The notes: generated by a model not told the origin, from the letters alone. 26,384 nucleotides of DNA from Lutibacter sp. UBA4458 (GCA_002390165.1 DGOU01000066.1:1-26384); one strand, 5' to 3'. Positions 1-7,346 are shown, numbered from the stretch's first letter. Made by a program: numbers and translations.

Positions 1-725
1 ACATCGTAGGTGTTTAAAAAGGATTCAATTTTACTTAAAAGCAATTCTTTATCATCCGTAATATGTGCGGTATCTGCCTTAATATTTATTCTTTCTAAAA
101 GGGAAACTAAGGTAAAAACATTACTTCTTCTTATTTGATAATCTGCAGGTTTTTCCGAAACCGCTACCAATTCATCTCCAGTAGAAATTACCATTACTTT
201 AGGCTGTTTTGCCACCTTAACATTTGTTTTACCAACGGTTGCTAAAACTCCAACTTCGGCAGGGGAAATTTGAGTGTTTTCTTTAATTAAAACAGCTCCC
301 TTTTTTCTATCTAGTCCTTTTAAGTGAACATTTTGACTATTTTTAACCGCATCTAAATTAATAGTAGCAACATCATCTTTAATATCCAATAATTCGTATT
401 GAATAACTATATCTGTGTTTTTAGGTAAAATTGAGCCAGTCATAGCCTCTACACAATTATTGGTGTTTTGTAAGGTTAACTGTTTGCTTCCTGCCGCCTG
501 AATTCCTTCTATTTTAAAAGCACGTTGACCATTTTTAAACACGTCGGAATTAATAGCAATACCATCCATACTTACTCTATCAAATGGTGGGAAATCTCTA
601 TCTGCAACAATATCTTCTTTTAAAATTCTTCCTACAGAGTTTAAAAAATTTACTTCTTCAGTTCCAAAATCTTCAGAAGTATTTAAAATTATTTTTAATG
701 CTTTATTTACGCTTGTTAAATCCAT
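1..725 (-). CDS. moeA: MoeA, molybdopterin molybdenumtransferase (partial, 3' end off window)
   Basis: The first 241 residues of a MoeA-family protein are readable from the ATG at 725; the rest lies beyond the left edge. MoeA inserts molybdate into adenylylated molybdopterin in the last step of molybdenum cofactor synthesis in the cytoplasm. The N-terminal MoeA region is visible, with the conserved PPFDRVSMDG segment near residues 46-55 and the STGDEL motif near 181-186 that opens the MoCF/MogA-like domain. It follows moaA by 80 bp on the same strand with no terminator between them, so both are probably one transcript. Family assignment is firm; whether the C-terminal domain is intact cannot be seen. 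Confidence 0.93.
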   Translation of the reverse strand, partial: MDLTSVNKALKIILNTSEDFGTEEVNFLNSVGRILKEDIVADRDFPPFDRVSMDGIAINSDVFKNGQRAFKIEGIQAAGSKQLTLQNTNNCVEAMTGSILPKNTDIVIQYELLDIKDDVATINLDAVKNSQNVHLKGLDRKKGAVLIKENTQISPAEVGVLATVGKTNVKVAKQPKVMVISTGDELVAVSEKPADYQIRRSNVFTLVSLLERINIKADTAHITDDKELLLSKIESFLNTYD

Positions 726-805
726 CTTTTTAAATATTTAATCTAAAACATTTAATTTTAGGTAATTTTTATATTATTTAATAGTTCTTAATTTTCTTTT
801 TGGAA

Positions 806-1792
806 TTACCCTCCAATTGTGGACATACTTTCAGAAACATCATTGCCTCTAGCTGCTTCTGCCACAAATCCGTTTTCTGGTTTATGATGTACGGTGTTTA
901 TAAATAATTCTTTCAACTCATCATCAGTTGCGCCATTTCTTATAAAATCTCTCACATTAAAAACGCCACCATCAAACAAACAGTTTTTAAAAAGTCCGGT
1001 TGCAGTTATTCTAATTCGGTTACAATCGCCACAAATAGATCTTGTAAAAGCAGGGATTATACCAAAAGTACCTTGGTAGTTTGGAATGCGATAATTAACG
1101 GAAGTGGATGATTTTTTTGAGGATACTTTTTCAATGATTTTGTAATGTTTTTCTACAAAACTATAAATATTGTTAAAATTCCATTCTTCGTGCATTTCTC
1201 TTTGTCCTTTTCCGTTAAATGGCATTTCCTCTATAAATCGAACGGCAATATCTTTATTTTTTGAAAGCTCTATAAAATCGATAATTTCATCGGTATTAAA
1301 ACCAGATTGTACTACTACATTTAATTTCAATTTTAACTTACTTTGTTCTAATTTTTCAAAAGTATTGTAAACGTTATCAAACACATCTCTTCTAGTAATT
1401 TTCGCGAATTTTTCTTTCTGCAAACTATCCATACTTAAATTTATAGAGTTAATTTTAAGTTCTTCTAGCCTATCAATATGCTTAGATATTAATGCTCCGT
1501 TTGTGGTAATATTTATTTCATCTAGTTTATCATTAAAGGAAAGGGATTCTAAAAAAGAAACAAAATCTTTTCTTACAAATGGTTCTCCACCAGTTAAACG
1601 AACTTTATTTACTCCTAATTCAGATAGTACTCTTGTAATTCGATACATTTCTTTATACGACAACAAATCTTTTCTATCAACAATATTTATACCTTGTGCT
1701 GGCATACAATATTGACAACGCAAGTTACATCTATCTGTAATTGCAAGCCGTAAATAGCTTATTTTTCTTCCAAATTTATCTTTAAGTTCCAA
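806..1792 (-). CDS. moaA: MoaA, GTP 3',8-cyclase (radical SAM)
   Basis: MoaA starts molybdenum cofactor synthesis by rearranging GTP to 3',8-cyclo-7,8-dihydro-GTP. The 328-residue protein is full length. It has the radical SAM cluster C22-x3-C26-x2-C29, the LTGGEP SAM-binding motif near 66-71, a second 4Fe-4S site C254-x2-C257-x13-C271, and the C-terminal double glycine typical of MoaA. The start is a TTG at 1792. The frame upstream to a TAG stop contains no ATG, and the first internal ATG (M30) lies after the first cluster, so TTG is the only reasonable start. It lies 40 bp downstream of a Crp/Fnr gene and upstream of moeA, which suggests control of cofactor supply by that regulator (inference). 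Confidence 0.96.
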   Translation of the reverse strand: MELKDKFGRKISYLRLAITDRCNLRCQYCMPAQGINIVDRKDLLSYKEMYRITRVLSELGVNKVRLTGGEPFVRKDFVSFLESLSFNDKLDEINITTNGALISKHIDRLEELKINSINLSMDSLQKEKFAKITRRDVFDNVYNTFEKLEQSKLKLKLNVVVQSGFNTDEIIDFIELSKNKDIAVRFIEEMPFNGKGQREMHEEWNFNNIYSFVEKHYKIIEKVSSKKSSTSVNYRIPNYQGTFGIIPAFTRSICGDCNRIRITATGLFKNCLFDGGVFNVRDFIRNGATDDELKELFINTVHHKPENGFVAEAARGNDVSESMSTIGG

Positions 1793-1832
1793 ATTGTTTT
1801 TGACTTTTAATATTTATTAAGCTATTTGATTT

Positions 1833-2600
1833 TTAATATAGCAAATCTAAATAAGAACACGCATTACTTTTAGAATCCTCACTTAAATTACATTGTTTTT
1901 TTAAAGATTTTAAAAGATATTCTTTGTCTTTAATTATAATCTTATGATTTTCTATCTTTATCGCTCCTTTTAACTCTATTTTTTTTAACACTCTAATTAC
2001 AGTTTCGTAAGTAGTATTTGCTAGCGCTGCTAATTCTTTTCTTTGAACACATTCCATAAGCTCAATACCTTGCTCTGTGTTTTTTCCAAATTCATTTGCT
2101 ATTAATAATAATGCTTCTGTAATTTTTCCTTTTGCTGAAAATAACGAATTATGTTTATGTCTCAACTCAAAATATTGTAAGTTTAATGACAAATAGTTTA
2201 TTAATAAAAAGGCAAGTTTAGGTTTGTCCTTTAATATATTTTTTAAATTTTTTCGACTTATAAAATAGGCTTCAACATTATCTAATGCAGCTATACTAGT
2301 CCAATAATATTCAAAATTTAAGCTAGATAATCCTACAATATCTCCTGTTGATCCTAACCTTAAAATAGTAGATTTTAAATTTTCAACATTAAATATTTTA
2401 ATTTTCCCTTTTATAATAAAGTAGATGCCGTCAACCTCTTTACCTTGCTCAACTAAAATATCATCTTTATAATAATAATTAGTATAAAACAAATGTTTTG
2501 TTTTACTATTTTGAGCTAAAAGTTTTACGTTATTAGTGATGCTTTTTTTTAACTTAGCATTTAACTCCTTAAAACTATGCTTACTATATTGATTAAACAT
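1833..2600 (-). CDS. Crp/Fnr-family transcriptional regulator A
   Basis: A 255-residue regulator with an N-terminal cyclic-nucleotide-binding-like beta barrel (about 40-125, containing GIYFIIKGKIKIF), a long dimerisation helix (about 125-165) and a C-terminal winged helix (about 185-225, with RKELAALANTTYETVIRVL). There is no N-terminal cysteine cluster, so it is not a classical 4Fe-4S Fnr. Its cysteines are C184, just before the HTH, and C237 and C248 in a C-terminal tail of about 25 residues. It is clearly paralogous to the next gene upstream (2779-3501). Being 40 bp upstream of moaA, it may control molybdoenzyme or nitrate-type respiration genes, as some Bacteroidota Crp/Fnr proteins do; this is inference from context. 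Confidence 0.9.
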   Translation of the reverse strand: MFNQYSKHSFKELNAKLKKSITNNVKLLAQNSKTKHLFYTNYYYKDDILVEQGKEVDGIYFIIKGKIKIFNVENLKSTILRLGSTGDIVGLSSLNFEYYWTSIAALDNVEAYFISRKNLKNILKDKPKLAFLLINYLSLNLQYFELRHKHNSLFSAKGKITEALLLIANEFGKNTEQGIELMECVQRKELAALANTTYETVIRVLKKIELKGAIKIENHKIIIKDKEYLLKSLKKQCNLSEDSKSNACSYLDLLY

Positions 2601-2642
2601 GTTACTTTTTTAACAAGTTGTACAAAAACCTTTTTTAATTTG

Positions 2643-2708
2643 TTGCATATTTTGCAATTGAAAATTAATTTGCAAAGGTACAATTTTCAACAATTTAATG
2701 TGTAACAA
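2643..2708 (-). promoter_or_regulatory. Candidate promoter with nested inverted repeats upstream of regulator A
   Basis: On the minus strand, a TACCTTTG box (2673-2680) matches the Bacteroidota -7 consensus TAnnTTTG. A TTG at 2706-2708 is 25 bp upstream, slightly longer than usual. The -7 box sits in the middle of a perfect 9-bp inverted repeat, TTGAAAATT (2658-2666) and AATTTTCAA (2682-2690). Just downstream is a second repeat, TTGCA-N5-TGCAA (2643-2657). The layout suits repression or autoregulation by a dimeric regulator such as the adjacent Crp/Fnr proteins, but this is inference. Confidence 0.5.
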
Positions 2709-2778
2709 AAATTATTTAAGAAACAATTACCTATTTGAATTAAAATTCGGTTTTACTTATCTCTTTAACACGTGGAAG

Positions 2779-3501
2779 TTAAATGGTTGTTAATGAAGAT
2801 TTTTTTAATAGATTAACTAAAGCAGGTTTATTTTTAATAAAAATTACTTTAGGTTCAATATCTATAAAATTCATTTTTTGAAGTTTACTTAATGTTCTGA
2901 TTGTGTTTTCTAAGGAAACGCTTGAAAAAGATGCAATATCCTTTCTTGATATACAGTGTTCTATTAAAATTCCTTCGGTAGTTTTTTTACCAAATTTATT
3001 TGAAATTAGTAAAAGAGCATCAATAATTCTTTCTGTTGCTGATAACAAACTTAAATGTTTTTGGCGAATTTCATAATTACGAACTTTAACCGCTAAGGCT
3101 TTAACAAGTAACAAGGCGAAATCATTATATTTACTCAATAAAATTTCTAAATTTTTAGGTTTAATAAAATAAGCTTCTACTTTTTCTTCCGCTTTAGCAC
3201 TAGCTCCATAATACGAAGAATTAAAGGCTGACAAACCTATTAAATCTCCTTTTGTGGCTAATTTTAATATTTGACTTTTATTATTTGCCGCGGAGTTATA
3301 AACTTTTATTTTACCTTTTAGTATAAAATAAAACCCTGTAACTAATTGGTTTTCTCTTACCAAAAACCCTCCTTTATCAATTACTTTAGATTCTATTAAC
3401 GTGATTGTATTTTTATTTTTCGCAATTTTAAGAAGTCTTTTAAATAGGGCATTACTATTAAATTTATAATTTTTCTTCTCTAAATTGTATAATACATCCA
3501 T
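2779..3501 (-). CDS. Crp/Fnr-family transcriptional regulator B
   Basis: A 240-residue Crp/Fnr protein starting at an ATG (3501). Its cyclic-nucleotide-binding-like barrel covers about 37-120 (GFYFILKGKIKVYNS), followed by a dimerisation helix and a winged helix near 175-215 (SRKDIASFSSVSLENTIRTL). It aligns almost without gaps to regulator A over the C-terminal half, including one shared cysteine (C173 here, C184 there) just before the DNA-binding helix. It lacks A's cysteine-containing C-terminal tail. No N-terminal Fe-S cysteines are present, so the signal is unknown. The 178 bp between the two genes carry a separate promoter candidate, so they may not be cotranscribed. Subfamily function is not recognised beyond Crp/Fnr. 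Confidence 0.88.
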   Translation of the reverse strand: MDVLYNLEKKNYKFNSNALFKRLLKIAKNKNTITLIESKVIDKGGFLVRENQLVTGFYFILKGKIKVYNSAANNKSQILKLATKGDLIGLSAFNSSYYGASAKAEEKVEAYFIKPKNLEILLSKYNDFALLLVKALAVKVRNYEIRQKHLSLLSATERIIDALLLISNKFGKKTTEGILIEHCISRKDIASFSSVSLENTIRTLSKLQKMNFIDIEPKVIFIKNKPALVNLLKKSSLTTI

Positions 3502-3624
3502 AAAAATATTTTTACAAAAAAAGTTAAAAACTTATATTATAAATACAAGATTTTTATTTTAATTCTTCTAGAATTCCTTAAACCTTTGTTTATATAAGTG
3601 CTCCACAAAAATTAAACAGGAAAC

Positions 3625-3644
3625 AAAATAAAGAGGTTTATTTT
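3625..3644 (-). terminator. Weak AT-rich hairpin between regulators C and B
   Basis: A perfect 8-bp inverted repeat (3625-3632 and 3637-3644, 4-base GAGG spacer on the plus strand) lies about 50 bp after the stop of regulator C. It could end that minus-strand transcript, but the stem is almost all A-T and the following T tract is interrupted, so it may be only a weak or processed 3' end. Confidence 0.3.
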
Positions 3645-3696
3645 GAATAATCTATGATTTATATCAACTTTAATTAATAAAAAAGTTTATTTCTAC

Positions 3697-4332
3697 TCAA
3701 AAGTTTAATATAATTTTATTTCTGTTAAGGGTAACAATTCCTTGTGTTTCTAATTTTTTAAGTGTTCTTGAAATGGCTTCTCTAGACACCTTTAAATCAC
3801 GAGCTATATCAAAATGTTTTATTTCAACAACCTTTCTTTTAGTTACCTTAGCAGTATATTTAAGATAGTCTGTAACTTTCTCTTCTAGTTTTGTAAATGC
3901 CAAACTATTAATTGTTTGAATTAAAAATGACGTTTGTTGTTGGTTTAAAGTGTTATAAAATTCCCTCCATGTTTTATACTTATTAAACCATGAATTTACA
4001 GCTTTTACAGGAATAGCTACATAAGTAACCTCAGTCATTGCCTCTAACCTAATTTCACTAATTTTATTTTCTAATGCGTAATTTAATGCAATGGCGCTGG
4101 TTTGATTTTTTTCTAAATAATGTATAAAAATGCCGTTTCCTTTGCCATCTCGCCTTTTAACCTTTACTATTCCTGAAATAATTATAGGTATAAATTTTAT
4201 TTCACGCCTAATTTCTAATAAAATTTTATCGGGTTCTACATTTTTCAAAATTCCATTTGCTGAAATTTCGTGAAGTAATTTTTCTTCAAATTTATTTGAA
4301 AATGTGTGGTTTATTAATTCAACTAACCTCAT
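3697..4332 (-). CDS. Crp/Fnr-family regulator C, cysteine-less paralogue next to YeeE genes
   Basis: A 211-residue Crp/Fnr protein. A longer reading from a TTG at 4341 is possible, but the ATG at 4332 gives a length matching its paralogue at 5422-6054 (210 residues) and a promoter box fits it. It has the sensor barrel at about 25-110, a dimerisation helix ending in the motif INSLAFTKLEEKV, and a winged helix near 170-205 (FDIARDLKVSREAISRTLKKL). It contains no cysteine at all. Where the paralogue has C77 and C90 it has S79 and S92, with identical 13-residue spacing and a conserved Ala-Leu between. It lies about 60 bp downstream of the YeeE pair on the same strand. A role in sulfur gene control is inferred from context only. 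Confidence 0.88.
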   Translation of the reverse strand: MRLVELINHTFSNKFEEKLLHEISANGILKNVEPDKILLEIRREIKFIPIIISGIVKVKRRDGKGNGIFIHYLEKNQTSAIALNYALENKISEIRLEAMTEVTYVAIPVKAVNSWFNKYKTWREFYNTLNQQQTSFLIQTINSLAFTKLEEKVTDYLKYTAKVTKRKVVEIKHFDIARDLKVSREAISRTLKKLETQGIVTLNRNKIILNF

Positions 4333-4338
4333 GGGTTT

Positions 4339-4366
4339 CAAATTTAGCTAAATCTTTTATTAAAAG
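4339..4366 (-). promoter_or_regulatory. Candidate leaderless promoter and two abutting palindromes at regulator C
   Basis: On the minus strand, TAAATTTG (4339-4346) matches the -7 consensus and ends only 6 bases before the ATG at 4332, so transcription may begin at or next to the start codon. Overlapping it is a perfect 12-bp palindrome ATTTAGCTAAAT (4342-4353), directly followed by CTTTTATTAAAAG (4354-4366), an inverted repeat around a single central base. I see no TTG at the usual -33 distance, which lowers confidence in a constitutive promoter but would fit an activated or repressed one. Confidence 0.45.
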
Positions 4367-4392
4367 CTCCTCTACAAACAATAATGTTTAAT

Positions 4393-4806
4393 TTAATGAG
4401 GTATTTTATCTTTAAGTAAACCGTATAAAAACGCCCCTAAAGTTGCGCCAAAAATAACTACTAAAATAGAAACTACTTCTTTGCCAACTAAAACAAACAT
4501 TGGCCCGGGGCAAGCACCTGCTAAAGCCCAACCTAATCCAAATAAGGTTCCTCCTAATAAATTTCTATATAAACCCTTCTTTTTAGGTGGAATGTGAATT
4601 TCATTCCCTTCAAAAGTTTTAACCACTTTTTTACGAAATAAAAACATGCTTACCATACCAATTAAAACAGCAGAACCAATAATGCCATACATATGAAAAG
4701 ATTGAAATTTAAACATTTCATAAATTCTATACCATGATATTATTTCTGCTTTACTCATTACAATTCCAAAAAGAATACCTATTAAAAAAAATTTGATGTT
4801 TTTCAT
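4393..4806 (-). CDS. YeeE/YedE-family half transporter, second subunit
   Basis: A 137-residue inner-membrane protein with about four hydrophobic segments (about 4-18, 38-57, 83-105 and 110-131). The motif LGWALAGACPGP (residues 91-102, C99) is the signature of one half of the YeeE/YedE sulfur-transport fold (Pfam Sulf_transp). Full-length YeeE proteins import thiosulfate-type sulfur species through conserved cysteines in a pseudo-symmetric pair of halves. Here the two halves are separate genes: this one starts 10 bp after the stop of the other half (4817-5374). The pair is flanked by two paralogous Crp/Fnr regulators. Substrate is inferred from the family, not shown. Confidence 0.88.
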   Translation of the reverse strand: MKNIKFFLIGILFGIVMSKAEIISWYRIYEMFKFQSFHMYGIIGSAVLIGMVSMFLFRKKVVKTFEGNEIHIPPKKKGLYRNLLGGTLFGLGWALAGACPGPMFVLVGKEVVSILVVIFGATLGAFLYGLLKDKIPH

Positions 4807-4816
4807 ATCTGTTTTT

Positions 4817-5374
4817 TTAAAATAATAATGGTAAAATAATCCAAGTCATTGTTAGCCCTCCAATAAAGAATCCGATTACAGAAATTAGTGATGGAATTTC
4901 TAAATTGCTCAATCCGGTTATTGCATGTCCTGAAGTACAACCACCTGCCCAACGTGCACCAAAACCTACCATTAAACCCGCTACCAAAAGAATAAAAAAT
5001 CCTTTAACCGAAATCATTGTTTCCACGCTAAAAATTTCGTCAGGTAAATACGTTGCTCCTGCATTTTTAATTCCTATTTCTGCTAAATCTTTAACTGTTT
5101 GTGGATTTAAAGCTACGGTATCATTTATGGTTAGCCAATTTGCAGCAATAAAACCACCTGTTATTGCACCTGCCACAAACATTAAATTCCATTTATTTTG
5201 TTTCCAGTCTATTTTAAAATAGTTTGAGAATTTCCCTGCACCACCAATAGAGCATAAGGTTTCTAGATTTGAAGAAACCCCAAAGCGCTCTCCATAAAAA
5301 AAAAGCAAAAACATTATAATGGCAATAACTGGACCTGCAACGTACCACGCCCAAGGTTGAAGAATAAAATCCAT
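4817..5374 (-). CDS. YeeE/YedE-family half transporter, first subunit
   Basis: A 185-residue membrane protein with hydrophobic segments at about 10-28, 63-80, 122-140 and 160-183. The motif RWAGGCTSGHAITG (141-154, C146) is characteristic of YeeE/YedE sulfur-transport proteins, and a second family-like cysteine, C41, sits in ETLCSIGGAG. With C99 of the partner the pair has three cysteines in family motifs, as in full-length thiosulfate-importing YeeE. It follows regulator D by 47 bp and precedes its partner by 10 bp, so the pair is translated from one message. The transported molecule (thiosulfate or a related sulfur compound) is an inference from the family. Confidence 0.9.
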   Translation of the reverse strand: MDFILQPWAWYVAGPVIAIIMFLLFFYGERFGVSSNLETLCSIGGAGKFSNYFKIDWKQNKWNLMFVAGAITGGFIAANWLTINDTVALNPQTVKDLAEIGIKNAGATYLPDEIFSVETMISVKGFFILLVAGLMVGFGARWAGGCTSGHAITGLSNLEIPSLISVIGFFIGGLTMTWIILPLLF

Positions 5375-5421
5375 AATTTATAATTAGTTAGTATATTTTA
5401 TATTATGGGAGTAATTTATAA

Positions 5422-6054
5422 TTAAAATTCTAATATTTCAATTTTATTTCGATGCAATTTAATTTTTCCTTCATTTTCTAATTGTTTTAGAAGTCTAGAA
5501 ATTACAACCCTAGAAGTGTGCAAATCATATGCAATATCTTGATGTGTAGTAGTTAAAGCTGTATCTCTCATAATTTGAGCTCTATCTATTAAATACTTGT
5601 ATAGACGCTCATCCATTTTCATAAAGGCTAACGTATCTACCGTTTCCATCATTTCATTTAGTCTTACATTATAACTATCAATAACAAAATTTCTCCAAGA
5701 TTTATATTTTACTAACCATTCATCCAATTTTGCGACTGGTAAAAAAATAATTTCTGAATCCTTTTCTGCTATAGCTCTAATTCCACATTTTTTATGTGAT
5801 AAAGCGCTAGAAAAAGAGCTAGCACAAGTATCGCCGCGCTCTAAAAAATAAAGTAAAATCTCATCTCCTTTTTTATCTTCTCTAACAATTTTAATAGCAC
5901 CGTCAAGTAATAATGGCACTCCAACCATTTTGTCGCCTAAATCTACCAACAATTCGTTTTCACGTAGTTTTTTGTAAGTTCCTACCTGCAATATTTCTTC
6001 AATCAATTCGTCTTCAAATACAAATGAAAAATAGTTATTTAATTTTTCTCTCAT
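5422..6054 (-). CDS. Crp/Fnr-family regulator D, with cysteine pair, upstream of YeeE genes
   Basis: A 210-residue regulator starting at ATG 6054, 20 bp inside the end of kdtA. The sensor barrel (about 25-105) contains LERGDTCASSF with C77, and C90 lies 13 residues later. The winged helix is near 170-203 (HQDIAYDLHTSRVVISRLLKQL). The two cysteines are the only ones in the protein and sit in the cyclic-nucleotide-binding-like fold, so a thiol switch responding to persulfide or oxidation is plausible (inference). Two half-size sulfur transporters follow 47 bp downstream, then the cysteine-less paralogue C. It is not an N-terminal-cysteine Fnr, and no cAMP-binding signature was identified. Confidence 0.9.
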   Translation of the reverse strand: MREKLNNYFSFVFEDELIEEILQVGTYKKLRENELLVDLGDKMVGVPLLLDGAIKIVREDKKGDEILLYFLERGDTCASSFSSALSHKKCGIRAIAEKDSEIIFLPVAKLDEWLVKYKSWRNFVIDSYNVRLNEMMETVDTLAFMKMDERLYKYLIDRAQIMRDTALTTTHQDIAYDLHTSRVVISRLLKQLENEGKIKLHRNKIEILEF

Positions 6055-7285
6055 CTTCTAAATATTTTAAAATTTTACTTGTTGCTCCAATTCGTTTTTC
6101 AATATATTTTCTAGCAATATTACCTACTATTTTTCTTTTTTCGTTTTGCAAAAATAATTTTTTTAAATGTAAGGATAATTTTTCATAATCTTCCATAACA
6201 AAACACGATTCGTTTGCTACCAAATCTATTGCTTCCTTAAATTTATTATAATTGGGCCCAATTAATATTGGAACGCCAAAAGTTGCCGGTTCTAACACAT
6301 TGTGTACACCAGTTTTTGTAAATCCTCCGCCCACATAAGCTATGGTTGAATAACTATAAATTTTAGTTAAAATGCCAACGGTATCAATAATAAAAATTTG
6401 AAAATCCTTCAAATTTTTATCCCTCATTTCTGAATATAAAACTACTGGTTTTTTTATTTCAGCTTTTAACTTTTGAATATCTTGGAGATTTATGTTATGC
6501 GGTGCAATAATAAACTTTTCTTGATCGGTTGCTTCGTTATTAATATACTTAATTAACATTAATTCATCTTCTCTCCAGGTGCTTCCTGCAACTAAAGTTT
6601 TTTTATTAGCTTTAAATTCTTCAATAAAAGAAAGTACATTGTTTTGTTTTGTTATTTCATTTACTCGATCAAAACGAGTATCTCCACTAACCGTTACATT
6701 TTTAAAGTTAATAGAATTTAATAATTCTTTTGAATTGTTATCTTGAACAAAAAAATGAGTAAAGGCCTTTAAAGATTTTCGCATCCAAAAACCATAATTT
6801 TTAAAGAAAATTTGATTTTTTCTAAATATCCCTGAAACTAATATTGTTTCAATTTTTCTACCTTTAAGTTCTCTTAAAATATTTGGCCAAAATTCATATT
6901 TTACAAATACAGCAATGGAAGGATTAACTAGTTCTATAAATTTTTTAGCGTTTTTTTTGGTGTCTAAAGGCAAATAGCAGACCACATCGGCAACTTGATA
7001 GTTTTTCCTTACTTCATACCCTGACGGAGAAAAAAATGTAATTATTATTTTTTTAAAAGGATTTTCTTCTTTTAGTTTTTCAATTATTGGCCTTCCTTGT
7101 TCAAACTCTCCTAAAGATGCACAATGAAACCAAACAACCTCATCTTTTTTAGATATTATTTTTTGAATTTTATTAAATACACCTTTTCTTCCATCAACAA
7201 AAAGTTGAATTTTTTTATTAAATAAGGCGACAATTTTTAATAAAAATTGAACAATAACTATTACAATATTGTATAAAAAGTACAT
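6035..7285 (-). CDS. kdtA: KdtA/WaaA, 3-deoxy-D-manno-octulosonic acid transferase
   Basis: This 416-residue membrane-anchored glycosyltransferase attaches Kdo to lipid A precursors on the cytoplasmic face of the inner membrane. It has an N-terminal hydrophobic anchor (about 4-22), the CASLGEFEQGRP motif with the likely catalytic E60, KYEFWPN in the N-terminal domain, AGSTWREDE near the domain junction, and a C-terminal nucleotide-sugar domain with GGGFTKTGVHNVLEPA. The start is the ATG at 7285; a longer in-frame TTG at 7294 would fall inside the -7 promoter box and is rejected. The 3' end overlaps regulator D by 20 bp, tying an LPS gene to the sulfur-transport regulator locus by readthrough. 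Confidence 0.95.
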   Translation of the reverse strand: MYFLYNIVIVIVQFLLKIVALFNKKIQLFVDGRKGVFNKIQKIISKKDEVVWFHCASLGEFEQGRPIIEKLKEENPFKKIIITFFSPSGYEVRKNYQVADVVCYLPLDTKKNAKKFIELVNPSIAVFVKYEFWPNILRELKGRKIETILVSGIFRKNQIFFKNYGFWMRKSLKAFTHFFVQDNNSKELLNSINFKNVTVSGDTRFDRVNEITKQNNVLSFIEEFKANKKTLVAGSTWREDELMLIKYINNEATDQEKFIIAPHNINLQDIQKLKAEIKKPVVLYSEMRDKNLKDFQIFIIDTVGILTKIYSYSTIAYVGGGFTKTGVHNVLEPATFGVPILIGPNYNKFKEAIDLVANESCFVMEDYEKLSLHLKKLFLQNEKRKIVGNIARKYIEKRIGATSKILKYLEDERKIK

Positions 7286-7291
7286 AGATGG

Positions 7292-7299
7292 CAAAGGTA
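7292..7299 (-). promoter_or_regulatory. kdtA -7 box, probably leaderless
   Basis: TACCTTTG on the minus strand matches TAnnTTTG and ends 6 bases before the kdtA ATG at 7285. A TTG (7324-7326, plus-strand CAA) lies 24 bp upstream, inside the rpmA terminator stem. The geometry predicts a transcript starting at or within a few bases of the start codon. Confidence 0.5.
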
Positions 7300-7315
7300 C
7301 AAAATAGCCTATAAA

Positions 7316-7346
7316 AAAACTCCCAAACTAAAAGGTTTGGGAGTTT
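7316..7346 (-). terminator. rplU-rpmA terminator
   Basis: A stem of CTCCCAAAC (7320-7328) and GTTTGGGAG (7335-7343) is extended by A-T pairs on both sides. Read on the minus strand it is followed by a run of seven T. It lies 20-50 bases past the rpmA stop, a classic intrinsic terminator. Confidence 0.9.

Noticed and set aside
806..1792. moaA as N-terminally truncated because it lacks an ATG
   Set aside because: All MoaA motifs, including the first Cys cluster and the preceding conserved FGR segment, are present from the TTG.
4333..4341. Longer regulator C from a TTG at 4341
   Set aside because: The ATG at 4332 gives a length matching its paralogue, and the TTG lies within the predicted -7 box.
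5375..5424. Direct repeat AATTTATAATTA before the first YeeE gene (5375-5386 and 5413-5424)
   Set aside because: Pure A/T sequence in a very AT-rich gap; chance repetition is likely and no promoter box coincides.
5913..6188. 91-codon plus-strand ORF across the kdtA-regulator D junction
   Set aside because: Antisense to two well-supported genes and without any family signature.
7286..7294. Longer KdtA from a TTG at 7294
   Set aside because: The TTG overlaps the -7 box, and the ATG at 7285 gives the usual family N-terminus.
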